Source of the DNA: Scilla litardierei
Lineage: Eukaryota > Streptophyta > Magnoliopsida > Asparagales > Asparagaceae
NCBI GenBank assembly: GCA_030789695.1
Contig: CM061142.1
Span: 277,753,043-277,817,042 of the forward strand
Direction: 5' to 3'
Length of the DNA: 64,000 nt
The notes under the pieces were generated by a model. It was not told where the DNA came from. It did no database searches and saw only the letters and a program-made list of their open reading frames with translations. This document shows, in pieces, positions 42,760 through 54,583 of this stretch (position 1 is the stretch's first letter; the number at the start of each line of letters is the position of its first letter). A program made the position numbers and the translations under genes.

Positions 42760-45700
42760 TCATACCCACCTTAGAATAAAGTCCGTCCTCGGACTTTCTA
42801 ACATATATTTAGTCTCTCTGGTAACTACCCTCAACCAATATCACATCATAAATTCAACCAAGTACTTTCATTTCGAGTGCTTATATATATATGCACTAGA
42901 AATCAAATATTCCTACCACTACACACATATTTTCACGCACATAGTACACTCATACTTATTATAGTCAATCAATTTCATACACGTATTTCATTCACATATA
43001 TATAGTCAATATATTTATACAACAATAAACACTTATTACTTACTATAAGAAAATAACCAAGCCTCTCTTATTTAAAAATAATTTAACATTTATTTAGTCA
43101 TTCTAATGCATGCAAATATTTCACCATATTTTCACCTCACATATAGTCCTATAACTATATATTGGTATAGCCACCCACAATCGTGTGCGTAACACAACCA
43201 AGCACAAACTACTCAAACACCATACCTACATCATCCCTCACTATTCACCACCACATACAATTATACCAAAGTACATAGAGTATACCTACTCAAGCTTGAG
43301 TGAGACTCAAATCATAGCAGGACATTTATATGCATAACACAGTATCCATACACATACCAATACCACTCCAAGGCATACACATCCACGTATCACATATTTT
43401 CATACCATGTCCATCCATTTATAATTACCATATCAACACATCCACTACATACAAGTTTAAGAGATGCAATAGTCGGGTATACCTCCTGATATACACGCAT
43501 ACGACATCTCATAAAACAAGTAGTACCAATCAAAATTATCATTCTGTTATCATACGTACATCACATCATACTCAAACAGAAAATTACCTACACACAACAT
43601 ACAAATGCCAACACCCATACCACTATATACACACCACGAAAATGACACTACGAAGACATAACCACTTAACTAATGGGCCCACCAAACTATAACAAGGTTG
43701 ACACAGGCAACGACAAGCTCTATGGGCTAGACAATAGGAAAGAACCGAACCTAGATCATGACGAATAGAAAGATCGAAAAACATGGGTTCAGCTAGGACG
43801 AAGATAAGGAGCCAAATTTGGTTAGGGGAATCAGGGTAAGACTGTGAATGTTTAGGTGGAAAGATGATGCAATGATACCCTTAAGGAATACGTAAAGAAG
43901 GTAGTGTAAACAACATAAGTTAAAATACGTGAATTCGAAGACCGTTGTACTTCAAAAAGTCGGAGTCCTTGTTTGTATAAAATTATTTAGAGGTCGATAA
44001 ACAAGTTGTTTGAAAACGAGTTTGAGACGAATATACGTAATAAGAGGAAAAGTGGTTTATTGGCTTATATAAAATCATCATGAGGAAAAAGGAAATCATT
44101 TACTCGAATATTAAAACATAGGTCAGAAATGTTATGCGGCAGCAATCTAAAAATTTTGGAAAAGTTTTGAGATTCGAAGATTGAAATCAGATCAAGTATA
44201 GTGTGGAGAATTTAAGCGCATGCTAAAGGTTTTCCAAATCTTAAAACTGAAGAGAAATCCCAAATAAACCATATCGAAAATACTTTTAGAGAAATCCGTA
44301 TTTGCCAACAAAATTGATTTATACAAGATCTTAATGTACGAGCAAAACGAACGTGGTACCGATATATAAAAATAATTGAAGTCATATTTTAGAAATTATC
44401 TTAAAAGTGTGTATGGTGAATGGAAAGATAATATCTTAGTAGTATGGAAAGAGAAAAGGATATTTAAACTCATCAAGGTATTATTAAAACTTTTAAACCG
44501 TTTTATGAAGGGTCTAAGTCAGAAATGATTTCGAAATAGTAAATTTTTTTATATACAAAAATCTGAAATATGGAAAAATGTTGAGCATAAAATCGACTTG
44601 CTAAAAGCCGAAGTCCAAAGGGACTTGAAAAGTTTATTAAGAGTAAGCACGAGGTGTTTTCGAATAAAATTTTAATGGAACAAGTAAGAAAAGAAATTAT
44701 GAATCGAGTTAGGAAAATAGAAATACGGTTCAAAATGAAATTGGTATATGAAAAGGGACAAGACATTTATATCGATACGAAAGTATATGCTGAAAATATT
44801 ATAAACTTCTAATCTAAAAATCTCAACACAAGTTTCGATATTTAAAAACATAAATAATTTAAGTCGGCGAAGGAGCATGAAACCTTACATATATCAAAAG
44901 TGTTTCGAACAAATTTAAACTTAACAAAAGAAGAAGATCGAAGATACTTTTAGGGAAATAAGGATTCGCCAAAAGAACGTGTTGGTATAAAAACTTTTGA
45001 AGCACGAGTACGACGAACCTATAATTGATATATACAAAAATTAGTTGAAGTCCATTCAGTTTGGAAAAATACCCCTAAAGGTATGTAAGATAAGTGGTTA
45101 AAATAAATTTTTGTAGTTAGGAAAAAGGACGGTATATCGAACCATCAGGATAGTAATAAAGTTTTAAAAATCGAAATGCGAAAGATACATTGTTAGAAAA
45201 AATAGTACAAGATAGAAATTTTAAAATTACGACCAAAAGTCTTCAAAATTCAAGAACGACTTTTAACCCCATCGAAATTTAGGGAGACATATTTAAAGAA
45301 GTTTAGAACAAAATTTAAATTGAGTGCAACTTCAAATAAGGAAAGCATTCGAAAATAACTTTGGAGAAATCAAGACTTGCAACGGAAAACATTTGAAAGA
45401 TCAAGGATAATTGTAATGAGGTGGTTACGTGAATTGAGGACAAGGGAAGTGGTTTATGTGAATTGAATGCGCCTAAATCACGATGCACGAAAACCATGAT
45501 GAAGACTATGGTCAGTAACACCAAAGTGTAGTGACCAGGAAAGATTGAATCCGGGGGGGGTTCTAATCATTAGGTTAACTAAAGGCCAGGGGAACCTTAA
45601 CACTAAAGCTTCTAATGGGTTAGAATATATAGATCTCAGGAAGGTTCTAAGAGAATCAAGATCATGTTCTGTTGGGCCCGAAATCGATGAACCCAAGCGA

Positions 45701-46063
45701 ACGGCTAAAGAAACCCTAGGAGTCTATAATGGTCAGAGCTAGACAGGAACCACTAAGGTAACTCTTAGGACTATCAAATCAATCACTAACATGGAGTCGA
45801 ACTAACAATCAAGGATCCCTAACTAGCAAGCACAAACTTCTAACTAAGTCTCACTATGGTCCTGATCTAATGGATTTCCTACCAAGCTGGGACAGATGCT
45901 CTAACACGCCTACCAGCCACCTAAGACATATGAACGCTAAAAACCTAGACTCCGGGCTTATAACTTGGATGTTCTAATTCATTTAATGGACATTCTATAA
46001 TTATTATCGTTGTTCCGATAGTTCGCATTTGCAAATAGACCTGCATGGGCCACCAATAAAACC
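42760..46063 (-). mobile_element. Noncoding internal domain of the LARD
   Basis: It starts beside LTR E with a polypurine tract (minus strand AAGGTGGGTATGA, 42760-42775) and ends with the primer-site block at 46040-46055. It is AT-rich with no gag or pol motif on either strand. The frame at 43330-43692 is CA-rich low complexity. It aligns in pieces with copies 1 (1-2076) and 2 (4992-5599 and 16250-17145), so the noncoding domain is conserved in the family. Confidence 0.85.
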
Positions 46064-47302
46064 TGTCACGCCCCGCTTCCCAAAAGTGTGGAGTCGAGAC
46101 GTGAGAAGGTCCGCTCAGACTTGAAGCTGCAAAGCTCCAAGCCCGATAAGCGTCAATCAACAATAAATTGGCAGGTCCTTGCAACGCAATACGAAACAAC
46201 GATATTAATAATGAAGTGAGACAATAAGCAATTTATTAAATCTTGGAATATCCATAAAATAAATTACAATATCGCAGAAAAGCCACCAGGCTAAAAGGAA
46301 AAGAGTCTAAGGCCCAAACATGGCCAATAAGGTATAACATACATACAAAGGTGCCACGCACCAACAACTAACAACAAACCTAAACAAAGAAGTGGACACG
46401 AGCGGTCTTCAAGACAGGCCCCTGGTGTCCACTCACCACCACAGCAAACATCAGCATCAGCAACACCATATCCCCTGCAACAAAGCTCTGGCTCTGGGTC
46501 TAACATGTGACACCCAAAAGAGAGAGGGGCACATGTCAGCAAGTCTGGAAAGACTTGTGCAAGGAAACTGAAAGTGAACTAGCAACCTAGCAGTTATAAT
46601 AAGATGCAAAGACATGGCATTTAAGTATGATGCGACAGTTTTAAAGGTAGGGAAGCCAATCACTCACGGTGTAGCCAAAGATACCAATCACTATTCACGA
46701 ATCACGATTATCACTGTTATCACTGTTATTACTGTTTGTCACGTACAAGTAAACACGTCAAGTCAAGTACAAGTACAAGGGATCACCCAGCGAGTGCCCT
46801 ATTGCCCGCAGGCTGTGTAATCAAGTCAGGTACAAGGGATCACTCAGCGAGTGCCCTATTGCCCGCAGGCTGTGTAATCTTCTGGTCACGAGCTAGGAAA
46901 TGTATTTTGTTTGGCATAGGGGTGCACCTAGCCTCTATATCGAGTGTTGGGGTTAGCAACTTACTATGCTCGCTTCCGGTCACGAGCCAGGAACTATCAG
47001 TTTTGTAGCGTGAGCTACACATTCACGATAAACAATCAATGTATGCAATGACATGAACAGATATTCGCGTACCGTTAATTGTATTTAAACATGACAGGCA
47101 AAATGCAATGACATGAACAATATTCGCATACCGTTTATTGAAATTAGACATGACAGGCAAAATGCAATGACATGAACAATATTCGCGTACCGTTAATTGT
47201 AATTAAACATGACAGTTTAAAGATGCATGGATGACATGCACAGATAATACGCGTACCGTTATTTGTATTTAAACGTGACATACAAGCATGATGAGGGTGA
47301 CG

Positions 47303-47434
47303 GACCAAGCTTTTTTGTCAAGCTAGGTCAATGGCGTCCAGATGGTTATCCTTTCACCGTCTAGTCTCTTTTACGCTAAAGCAAGGTAATGGCCTAAGAC
47401 ATGGCCCAAATCAAGAGATGCAAGTTTCAATTGC
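47303..47434 (-). other. Conserved multi-hairpin module in LTR F
   Basis: Hairpin 1 arms GACCAAGCTT/AAGCTAGGTC: relative to LTRs A, C and D, T to C in one arm is matched by A to G in the other. The loop has changed to TTTTGTC. Stem AGATGG/CCGTCT and a weakened last stem follow. Confidence 0.55.
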
Positions 47435-47919
47435 TTGGCACCGAGGAGAACGATCAACGAAGGCACATCACACAAATTTGTTATCTATGGTAATGGATCA
47501 CTGTCATGGAAAAACAACATTAGAATGGTAACTAATCCGTATTCACAATTGAACCCTACGCTTTCTAATGATCCATTTTATTAGGGTTTCACAAATATCA
47601 AGTGTGGGTTATGAGATTATTAAAGGAAGAATACTACCCGTGAAGAAGCGGAGGAACGACGACGAGAACTACGGCGACGGAAGAACGATCTGGCTCAGAT
47701 CTGGAAATGGGGAAAATCTGGAGAAATGGGTTTGGATGAGGCTTTTGGGGATTTGATGAGGGTTTGAGGTTGAGGAGAGGTAGGATGTGTGAAATGAGGG
47801 TTTGGATGATGATGGATGAGCTTGGGATGAAGGATCAATGGTTTGGGGAAGAAGGGGGCTCAATGGGGGAGAAATTAGGGTTTGGGGTGATGAAGAAGTA
47901 GAAGAAAACGTTTGGGGCG

Positions 47920-47928
47920 TATTTATAG
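47920..47928 (-). promoter_or_regulatory. TATA box of LTR F
   Basis: The minus strand reads CTATAAATACGCC, as in LTR E. This is the 5' LTR, so it would drive the LARD genomic RNA. Confidence 0.65.
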
Positions 47929-48863
47929 AAAAGTGTGGCGGCTAGGGCAAAACTAGGGTTTCCTGGGCTGATTAGTCGGTCAAAGAAGGATTGGTGACCG
48001 ACTAGCTTGGGAACTAGTCGGTCGGTTGATCAACGCAGACCGACTAAGAGTAAACAGTAGCTCGCTCAGGAAAACTGGACTATGAGTTAGTCGGTCTGTG
48101 AAGGCTTGTCAACCGACTAGTTTGAGGACTAGTCGGTCGGTGAGTGTTCATAGACCGACTAAGAGTAAATAGTAACTCGGCTGGGAAAATGATCAATGAA
48201 CTAGTCGGTTGAAGAACAATGGCTGACCGACTAGTTTGTAATCTAGTTGGTCGAAAGATGTTCTTAGACCGACTAAAGATAAACAGTAACTCCTGAATAA
48301 TTGATTGAATGAACTAGTCGGTTCCAGTTGATTTCCTGACCGACTAGCTTGGAATCTAGTCGGTCGGTTGATCTTCTTGAACCAACTAACGTGCACGAAA
48401 AGTCTCGAAATGGAGCGCGAAGGTCCGGGATGTATTCTAAGGTTTCTAGGATCAACCTATCGCTAGGATATGATCGATATGAAGCTCGTCACGAGTGACT
48501 TACTCCGAGTTCAATGATTCTAAGGAAGAAGCTAGAAGATCACATCAAAAGGAATGAAAACGAAAGCTAGGAGATCTCAACGAGATGAATGAAAGCGAGA
48601 ACTATGCAATTGGAAACCACACAAGGAGAGAACCCACCATCACAAGCAAAACACACTGATAATCCAATCATACAAAAACCAGTCGTTACACATTCACCGT
48701 TGAACGTCCTTCGAATTGATAGGTTGTATCAATCATGAAGCTCAACGGTGAGGGAGTTAAAATTAACGGAAGTTTAGCCTGTGTGAAAGTCAAACTAAAT
48801 TGAATTTGATTAACTCTAAAATTAGTCCCACATCGGATTTTGAGTGGGGAGCAGTCAGCCGCC

Positions 48864-48873
48864 TATATAAATA
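48864..48873 (+). promoter_or_regulatory. TATA box of the 5' LTR
   Basis: TATATAAATA within CCGCCTATATAAATAGGGG, conserved in the 3' LTR at 55409-55418. Confidence 0.7.
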
Positions 48874-49134
48874 GGGGTCTGCTCTCCTCCTCAAAACTCG
48901 TCCCAAGCTCTAGATCTGAGCGGCTCCCGTAAATGTTGGAGCACGCTCAGATCTAGGCTTAAATTAATATTTCTCTATCTCCATAAATTTCTGCCTTACT
49001 CCTGAGGGCTTTAGCAAAGCCGCAAAGGAGTTCGGATTTGGATCCAAAATCTTGGCGAAGGTTTCACTCGAGTGAAACTTTCTTCCGCGCGTGGTTGGCT
49101 CGGCGACACGGGGATTGATCACCTCGGGATGCGG

Positions 49135-49205
49135 AGCGGTTCGAGGAGCGGTTCGAGGAGCGGTTCGGGGAGCGGTTCAAGGAGCGGCTCGGCATGGGAT
49201 GGGGA
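49135..49205 (+). repeat. 12-bp minisatellite in the LTR
   Basis: About five tandem units of GGAGCGGTTCGA. The 3' LTR has about three more diverged units near 55676-55745. The open frame it creates (repeated RGAV) is a by-product. Confidence 0.85.
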
Positions 49206-49495
49206 GCGGCTCGGAAGACGGTGCAGAACATCTCTCCTGCCCCAGGGTTGAGATTCCGGGTATGTATTTTATAAGCATTAGTTTAATTTAATCGCAGTAG
49301 GTTAGATCCTTCATGGGATGGTCAGATTCATCCCGAGTCGGCATAGATCTTGGCTAAGGGTCTTGTACCTTAGGGCTAAGTTAAAATGTTTAACTTGTTT
49401 ATTATTCTGATGTAAAATTTTTTTTGTCTATGTTCCGTCCGACTTAGGACATGAATATAGTTTTTGTGCCCTAAGGGTTCTCCAAAACCCTTCAG

Positions 49496-49508
49496 TGGTA
49501 TCAGAGCC
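49496..49508 (+). other. Primer binding site (initiator tRNA-Met)
   Basis: TGGTATCAGAGCC, one base after the LTR end. This is the standard plant LTR retrotransposon primer site. Confidence 0.92.
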
Positions 49509-52029
49509 TAGGTTTGCGTGACGATTTAGCACTGTGATTTTATTAAACATTGAAATGTTTTTAAAAACATTTTAAAAATATTTTAAAGTTATGAGATAAT
49601 TTTAAAATATTTTTAGATGCGTTATAAAATGTTTTAAAGTTATGAGATAATTTTCAAAAATGTTTTAGAAGCCCTTTTAAAAATGTTTCTTTAAATTTAT
49701 GCGATAAGTTTTAAAATGTTTTAGATGTTTAAAAATTGTATATGATAAATTTTTGAACATGGAATTTTTTTTAAAAATGTCGTTTTAAAATTTATGTGAT
49801 AATTTTTTAAAACTGATTTTAAAATTTTAAAATTTTTATGCGATAAATATTTTTAGAAGCATGCAATTTTTGTGATATTTTAAAACAAGTTTTTATTAGA
49901 TAAAATAAAATGTTTTAAAAATCATATTTTTATATTTAAATGTTAAATTTAAGTATGCATGCTAAACTTGTTTATTTGATAAACATTAGTCTATTTAATT
50001 GTTAAATAGTTGTACACTATCTTTATTCGTTAAAATTAGTGTAACATTAACTTTATGGCTATGTCATCTTGTCCCTTATTTGATAACACAAGACAACCTT
50101 TTAGGTTAGCCATTAAGAAATCATTAAATTTCATGAGATATATTCTAATGACATGCTATGTTTTAATAAAACTTTTAACAACCATTTAAGACCTAATTCC
50201 TGATTAGGGTAGTCCCTTTGATGAATTTTTAATTCTAATTGTTATAATTAATTCTCATTAAAGGACTTCGCTTTTAGCGTTGGTTAATAAATTTATTAAA
50301 GTCCTAATAACGATTAGGATAGCACGTGAACCTTATAGTTGATAAGGATTTAATAAAAGTTATTAAACAAATCCTAAAATTTTGAATTTAAGGATTCAAC
50401 TAGTTGATAGGATTAATTAGTTGTTAATAAAATCCTTTTAGTCTGTGTCATGCATATAAAAATGACAAGATTCATTCAATGGACCATGATCCATTCAATG
50501 TGCTTGGCTAAGTTTGCTGGATCACCCTTTAAAGAGGTAGTGATCCTGGCTTAGTCAATTCCCTGGTTGTGTTCCACTGGACCGCATTGTCGCGAATCAT
50601 AATTGTATGACACCCTGGATTATATCTAAGTCAAATACGTTAATGATCTTTTTCAAGATTAGCCGTAGCCCTCCTTGTTTTAGGGGTTGGCAACTATAGG
50701 ACCCGTGTTATAGTTGTTGAGCTACACTCAAGCTGTAACATGGCAACCTTATAGAAACCAACTCCTTTAATACATAAGATGAAATCTTGACTAGACCCAA
50801 ACCGTCGTATTACCATGCGCCGGCGTAAGTTATGTCAATGATGTAGTCTGGCTAGATGTAATCTAAGACCTGACCCAAACCGACGTGTCGTGAATACACC
50901 GAGCGGCGGCGCAAGTCAGGCTAGACACGAAAACAGTGGTCCGACTAGACTAGACATTGTGATTTGGATGAGCACACTCATGATCACAAATGGCTAGGGG
51001 TAAAAATCGAATAAGAGGGTCATATCTGATATGATCAATGAAGAGTCATCTTCCGATTACAGAGTCCTACAACTTGTTGAGCTACACTCAAGGTTGTTAG
51101 GCTCAAGGTGATTAGACCTCTTACCCATTAATTTTAATTCGATTAAATCGTTCGTTATTAAGCTTTGAAACGATCGTAAAAATAGTGGGAGGATATAGAT
51201 AGATAAAAGCCATTTTACCTATATTTAATATTGAACATATGCTGATCTAGGGCAAGACTATGTTTACCGAAGGAATCAAAATATAATATTTTAATAGAAT
51301 AAGTTAACTAGTCAAAAGGTTGATTAATTGAATATCAAGTTAAATTCTAATTGATAGAATTAAAACAATATTCTCGTTGACATTTAAATGACCTTCTAAA
51401 GAACAGACTTAAGAAATATGAGTTCATTAAGTTCTGGGTCCAACAAATAAATTCACGCTACATGACACTCGTCTCTATATGAGGCAGCTTGAACATATAG
51501 GAAATTCGAAGTATGTTTCTCTCTACAGCTTGTAAAGCTACGCTTAAGGTTGTATGGACAAACAATTTTGATCCGCAAAGTTCGAAAATTTCGATCAAAC
51601 CGTTTGAGTCGAATTCGAGTGCATGAGCGTGCAAGACTATGTATCCCAACCGGATCTTGAGACAAGCAACTTCTTGAGCTACACTCAAGATTGCAACTCT
51701 CAGGCGTTTGGATACATAAGATGCTTGCATAGCTATTTATTTATGTTGGGCTATTTAATATCTAAATGTGATTTAGAAAAGGAAGAATGCACTCCGGAAA
51801 GTCAATTGAGAAAGTTAGTTATATTTATCATTAGTAAAGGCATAAGTAGGAGGAAATGAAAACGTGACATATTTTGATGTCACGATTTCAGAATAATTGT
51901 TATACAAAAAGACGTCTAACACATTTTGACGAATGTCGTCACCTTGCGTCTGAAGCAATGTTTCATGTTAGTAATTTGTGATAACTATAATATATTAAAT
52001 GTTAATATATAAATACACAAGATAGTAGC
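49509..52029 (+). mobile_element. Internal region of the copia-derived element, noncoding part
   Basis: Very AT-rich to about 50450, then mixed sequence. No gag is recognisable. Two related units with GACCCAAACCG and CGGCG occur at about 50790-50930. The motif TTGAGCTACACTCAAG recurs at 50718, 51078 and 51674, with a diverged form near 51525. Confidence 0.65.
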
Positions 52030-52170
52030 AAACTTATATGGCAAAATAGACTAGGCCGTATCGAGAGAGTAAGCTTCACAAGTTACATAAAGAGGGGTGA
52101 CCTCTCGTATTATGCAGTCTACGGACTCTTGTGAGTCTTACCCTCTTAGATATAATGGCCGAAACCCATC
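52030..52170 (+). pseudogene. Copia pre-integrase remnant
   Basis: A frame at about 52030-52125 reads LIWQNRLGRIERV (related elements: L-W-H-x-R-L-G-H-I) and KRGDLSYY. After a shift SCESYPLRYNGR follows (related: C-E-S-C-L-x-G-K-M). These are the GAG-pre-integrase and zinc-binding landmarks of copia pol, with catalytic His and Cys residues lost. It is short and diverged, but in the right order ahead of the RNase H remnant. Confidence 0.5.
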
Positions 52171-53344
52171 TGTAAGACAGTGGGAGAATGAGTTGTCGAA
52201 CTCAGTCTCGTACATACTAATGTACCCGAGTCTAGATTAACCAAAATAAGTTATTCGTATATTTTATTAAGACACGTGTTCTTGATGAAACACAAGTCTA
52301 ATAAAATAATGAACAAAATGACTAAAGTATTTAAACTGATTCGATTAGATCGAATGGTCAAATATTTAGCTAATTAAATCTTGCGTAATTAAAAGAAAAT
52401 ATGATTTTCTCTCAGGTCAAGTCCATTAACACAACGGTGTGTTAAAAGGTATGAATCACACTTAGTTAGACTTGGTGCGATCCATAGCCAGTGACTCTGA
52501 GTTAAGTCCTCCTTCTGGGTTAAGACCCAGATAGTAATGCCTAGGTTTTGATAATGTTCTATGAGGACAGTATCTATAAGATATTCATTAAATCGATCAT
52601 TAAGAAGTTGTATAATTACTCGAATCTCACGAGACGAAGAGTCGAGTCGGACATCACAATTGATGATGACTTAGTCAACTTCTAGGATGAAATTCGGAGT
52701 AGTAACTCCGATTTATAACTTGATGCAATCAAAATAGGTCCGTGTGCGTAAATAAATTTTTGAATTTAGTTTACGTGCCTAAGGAAAATGTTTCCTCACT
52801 TTCTGCAAGTAAATCTTTAAGTTGAAAGGTTGGTGCAGGAGGAAAATAGTGAAGTGCAATCATGTTTAGTCGAGAACGGTTTTTCATCCTAATTCCTATA
52901 AACGGATTATCATGAAACCGTTTTCTGCCAGCAGATGTGTACAGATCTACTCGGACCAAACTCGATGTAAACGCTTAAGTTGACCATGAAAATTGGAGCA
53001 TTTACTTATAAGTTCGTTTTTCTAAATATGATTTAGATGGACCAACTTATATGAATTAGCCAGATAGTTTTTAAGGTCAGTGGGAGCGTATAAGTTACAT
53101 GCAAGGCATCAAAGAAATGGAACATATAATTTGACAAAGTAATCAAAAAGTTTGATAGTTTATCAGAAATAGATATGAGCCATTTGAAATGACCATTAAC
53201 AAATTTAAATGATTATCGTAAGGTACGATGAACTAGAAATAAAATATTATGGATTCCGACAGACCAAATGAATTATTTGAATGAGATTCAAATGGTTGGT
53301 CTAACATTAACATAACAACCCCTTAAGTCTATAGTGTAGACGGT
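52171..53344 (+). mobile_element. Internal region between pol remnants
   Basis: The space between the pre-integrase and RNase H remnants is only about 1.2 kb, much less than the integrase and RT need. No RT motif is recognisable, so most of pol is deleted or too diverged to see. Confidence 0.5.
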
Positions 53345-53437
53345 TTTAGCAGATCCACTCATGAAGGCTCTACCACATGAAGTCGGGAAAACTTATGTGT
53401 AAAACGGTATAAGTTACCGAGATAAATGGGCCTAAGT
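53345..53437 (+). pseudogene. Copia RNase H C-terminal remnant
   Basis: The frame reads LADPLMKALPHEVGKTYV, stop, NGISYRDKWA and stop. This is the end of copia pol (A-D-P-L-T-K-x-L-P, then G-I-R-Y and W-A). It is followed directly by a polypurine tract (53441-53450), as in intact elements. Confidence 0.7.
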
Positions 53438-53440
53438 GCA

Positions 53441-53450
53441 AGTGGGAGAT
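53441..53450 (+). other. Internal polypurine tract with LTR-like start
   Basis: AAGTGGGAGA followed by TGTTGAGAGATG. This resembles the true 3' junction at 54574-54595 (AAGTGGGAGA, TGTAGAGGAATG), so a second, older 3' end lies inside the element. Confidence 0.6.
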
Positions 53451-54573
53451 GTTGAGAGATGATACCTCAATCTATCTCTATGTGTGAATAGCACAAATAT
53501 CTTGTTCGAAATAACAGTAAGCTGTTTGGTAATAATTTATCCAAGTTATGTTATAATGTAGTTAACATTAGATATTGACTTAGGTAAAGTCCTGAGACGT
53601 TATGCAAGGTCAAACATGTATCGATATGAGTATCTCGATCATGGAGAAATGTTTGACCGTTTGTAGCATAAGTCTAAAAGGGTTCGTGGTCGTAGATGTT
53701 TCGAGACAAGGATATCGAAACATTGGATAGACCATTGTGTCTTAGTCTTCACCGTTTAGCAGTGGCGATGATCTTATGATCGCTTGACTTCACGAAGTCG
53801 AAGACGAGGCACATGTGCTCATTAGAGAATGAGTTCACTGAACGATCCACAAGAGTTATCATATGGTTAAATTGACCAATCTGTCAATGATAACTCTTAG
53901 TGATGATAGGCTAGTTGGTCTTTTGACTTGAGGTCATTTTTTCGAACCTGTGCGTGAACGGTGCCACTTAGATTAACTGACCTAGCTTCGAGGCAAGGCC
54001 TGTCTAAAGGTCTTTGATTGGGTGTCACTTGAAGCGTACGAGGCGAGTAATGACCAAGAGATGATTCGTCTCTCCCAGTCAATGGGAGTTAGTGTCGTAG
54101 AGTTAGTTCGATCTTTAGTGAAATCTCCGGCCAGAGTATGTTGGAAGAAGTCCAACATTATTTAACTAAAGATCGATAAAAACTACCAGGAGTCAAGTTA
54201 TTGGGGTTGACAGTTTGACCGTACCCTAGACTTGATCTACACGACATAGTTTAGACGAAGAGACTATAACTGCGGAACTCATCACGGAAACAGTCAGGGT
54301 GGTCCCGACAATACTCATGTCAATGAGTCAACCACATAATAATGATTCCTGAAGCAAGGACGGCAACCACTGCTCGTGGTCACTGCCATATAGGGCTTCG
54401 AGCCCAACCTGTTGTAAGGGTCAGGCTGTAGGGTCTCACACAGAGTGCGACCTTCGTCTAGTAATAGGTAGAAATTAGTTAGGGAGAATAAGTTTCATTT
54501 GATGCAAGGGATAAAATATTGCAAAAGATGTTTGTAATGATCTACTGTATTCGGGATAAATACTCCTGAGTGC
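53451..54573 (+). mobile_element. Extra sequence between the two polypurine tracts
   Basis: About 1.1 kb without coding. It may be a diverged remnant of an older 3' LTR, since it starts in an LTR-like way, but it could not be aligned by eye with the 54584-56028 LTR beyond the first bases. Confidence 0.4.
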
Positions 54574-54583
54574 AAGTGGGAGA
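54574..54583 (+). other. Polypurine tract of the copia-derived element
   Basis: AAGTGGGAGA directly before the 3' LTR start TGTAGAGG. Confidence 0.82.

Larger units (their letters stand above)
40133..48690 (-). mobile_element. Complete LARD (large retrotransposon derivative)
   Basis: The two LTRs are each exactly 2627 bp (40133-42759 and 46064-48690) around a 3304-bp noncoding internal region. The target duplication is CGTTC (40128-40132) against CATTC (48691-48695). The 3' LTR of the host element preserves the empty site at 55233-55237. The polypurine tract lies next to LTR E and the primer-site block next to LTR F, so it reads on the minus strand. No gag or pol is present. The ends match the gypsy element at 20732-30325, the likely source of proteins. 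Confidence 0.92.
46064..48690 (-). repeat. LTR F (5' LTR of the LARD)
   Basis: Same length and ends as LTR E. The TATA box is at 47920-47928 (minus), the U3 array at about 47971-48400 and the hairpin module at 47303-47434. Confidence 0.92.
48696..49494 (+). repeat. 5' LTR of the copia-derived element, right portion
   Basis: It continues the LTR after the LARD: ACCGTTGAACG at 48696 aligns with 55238. It ends CCCTTCA. It contains a TATA box and a 12-bp minisatellite (49135-49205). Confidence 0.9.

Noticed and set aside
43330..43692. 120-codon His/Thr-rich frame in the LARD interior
   Set aside because: CA-rich low complexity; not conserved in copies 1 and 2.
49091..49291. Frame with repeated RGAV
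   Set aside because: Product of a 12-bp minisatellite in an LTR; unit number differs in the other LTR.
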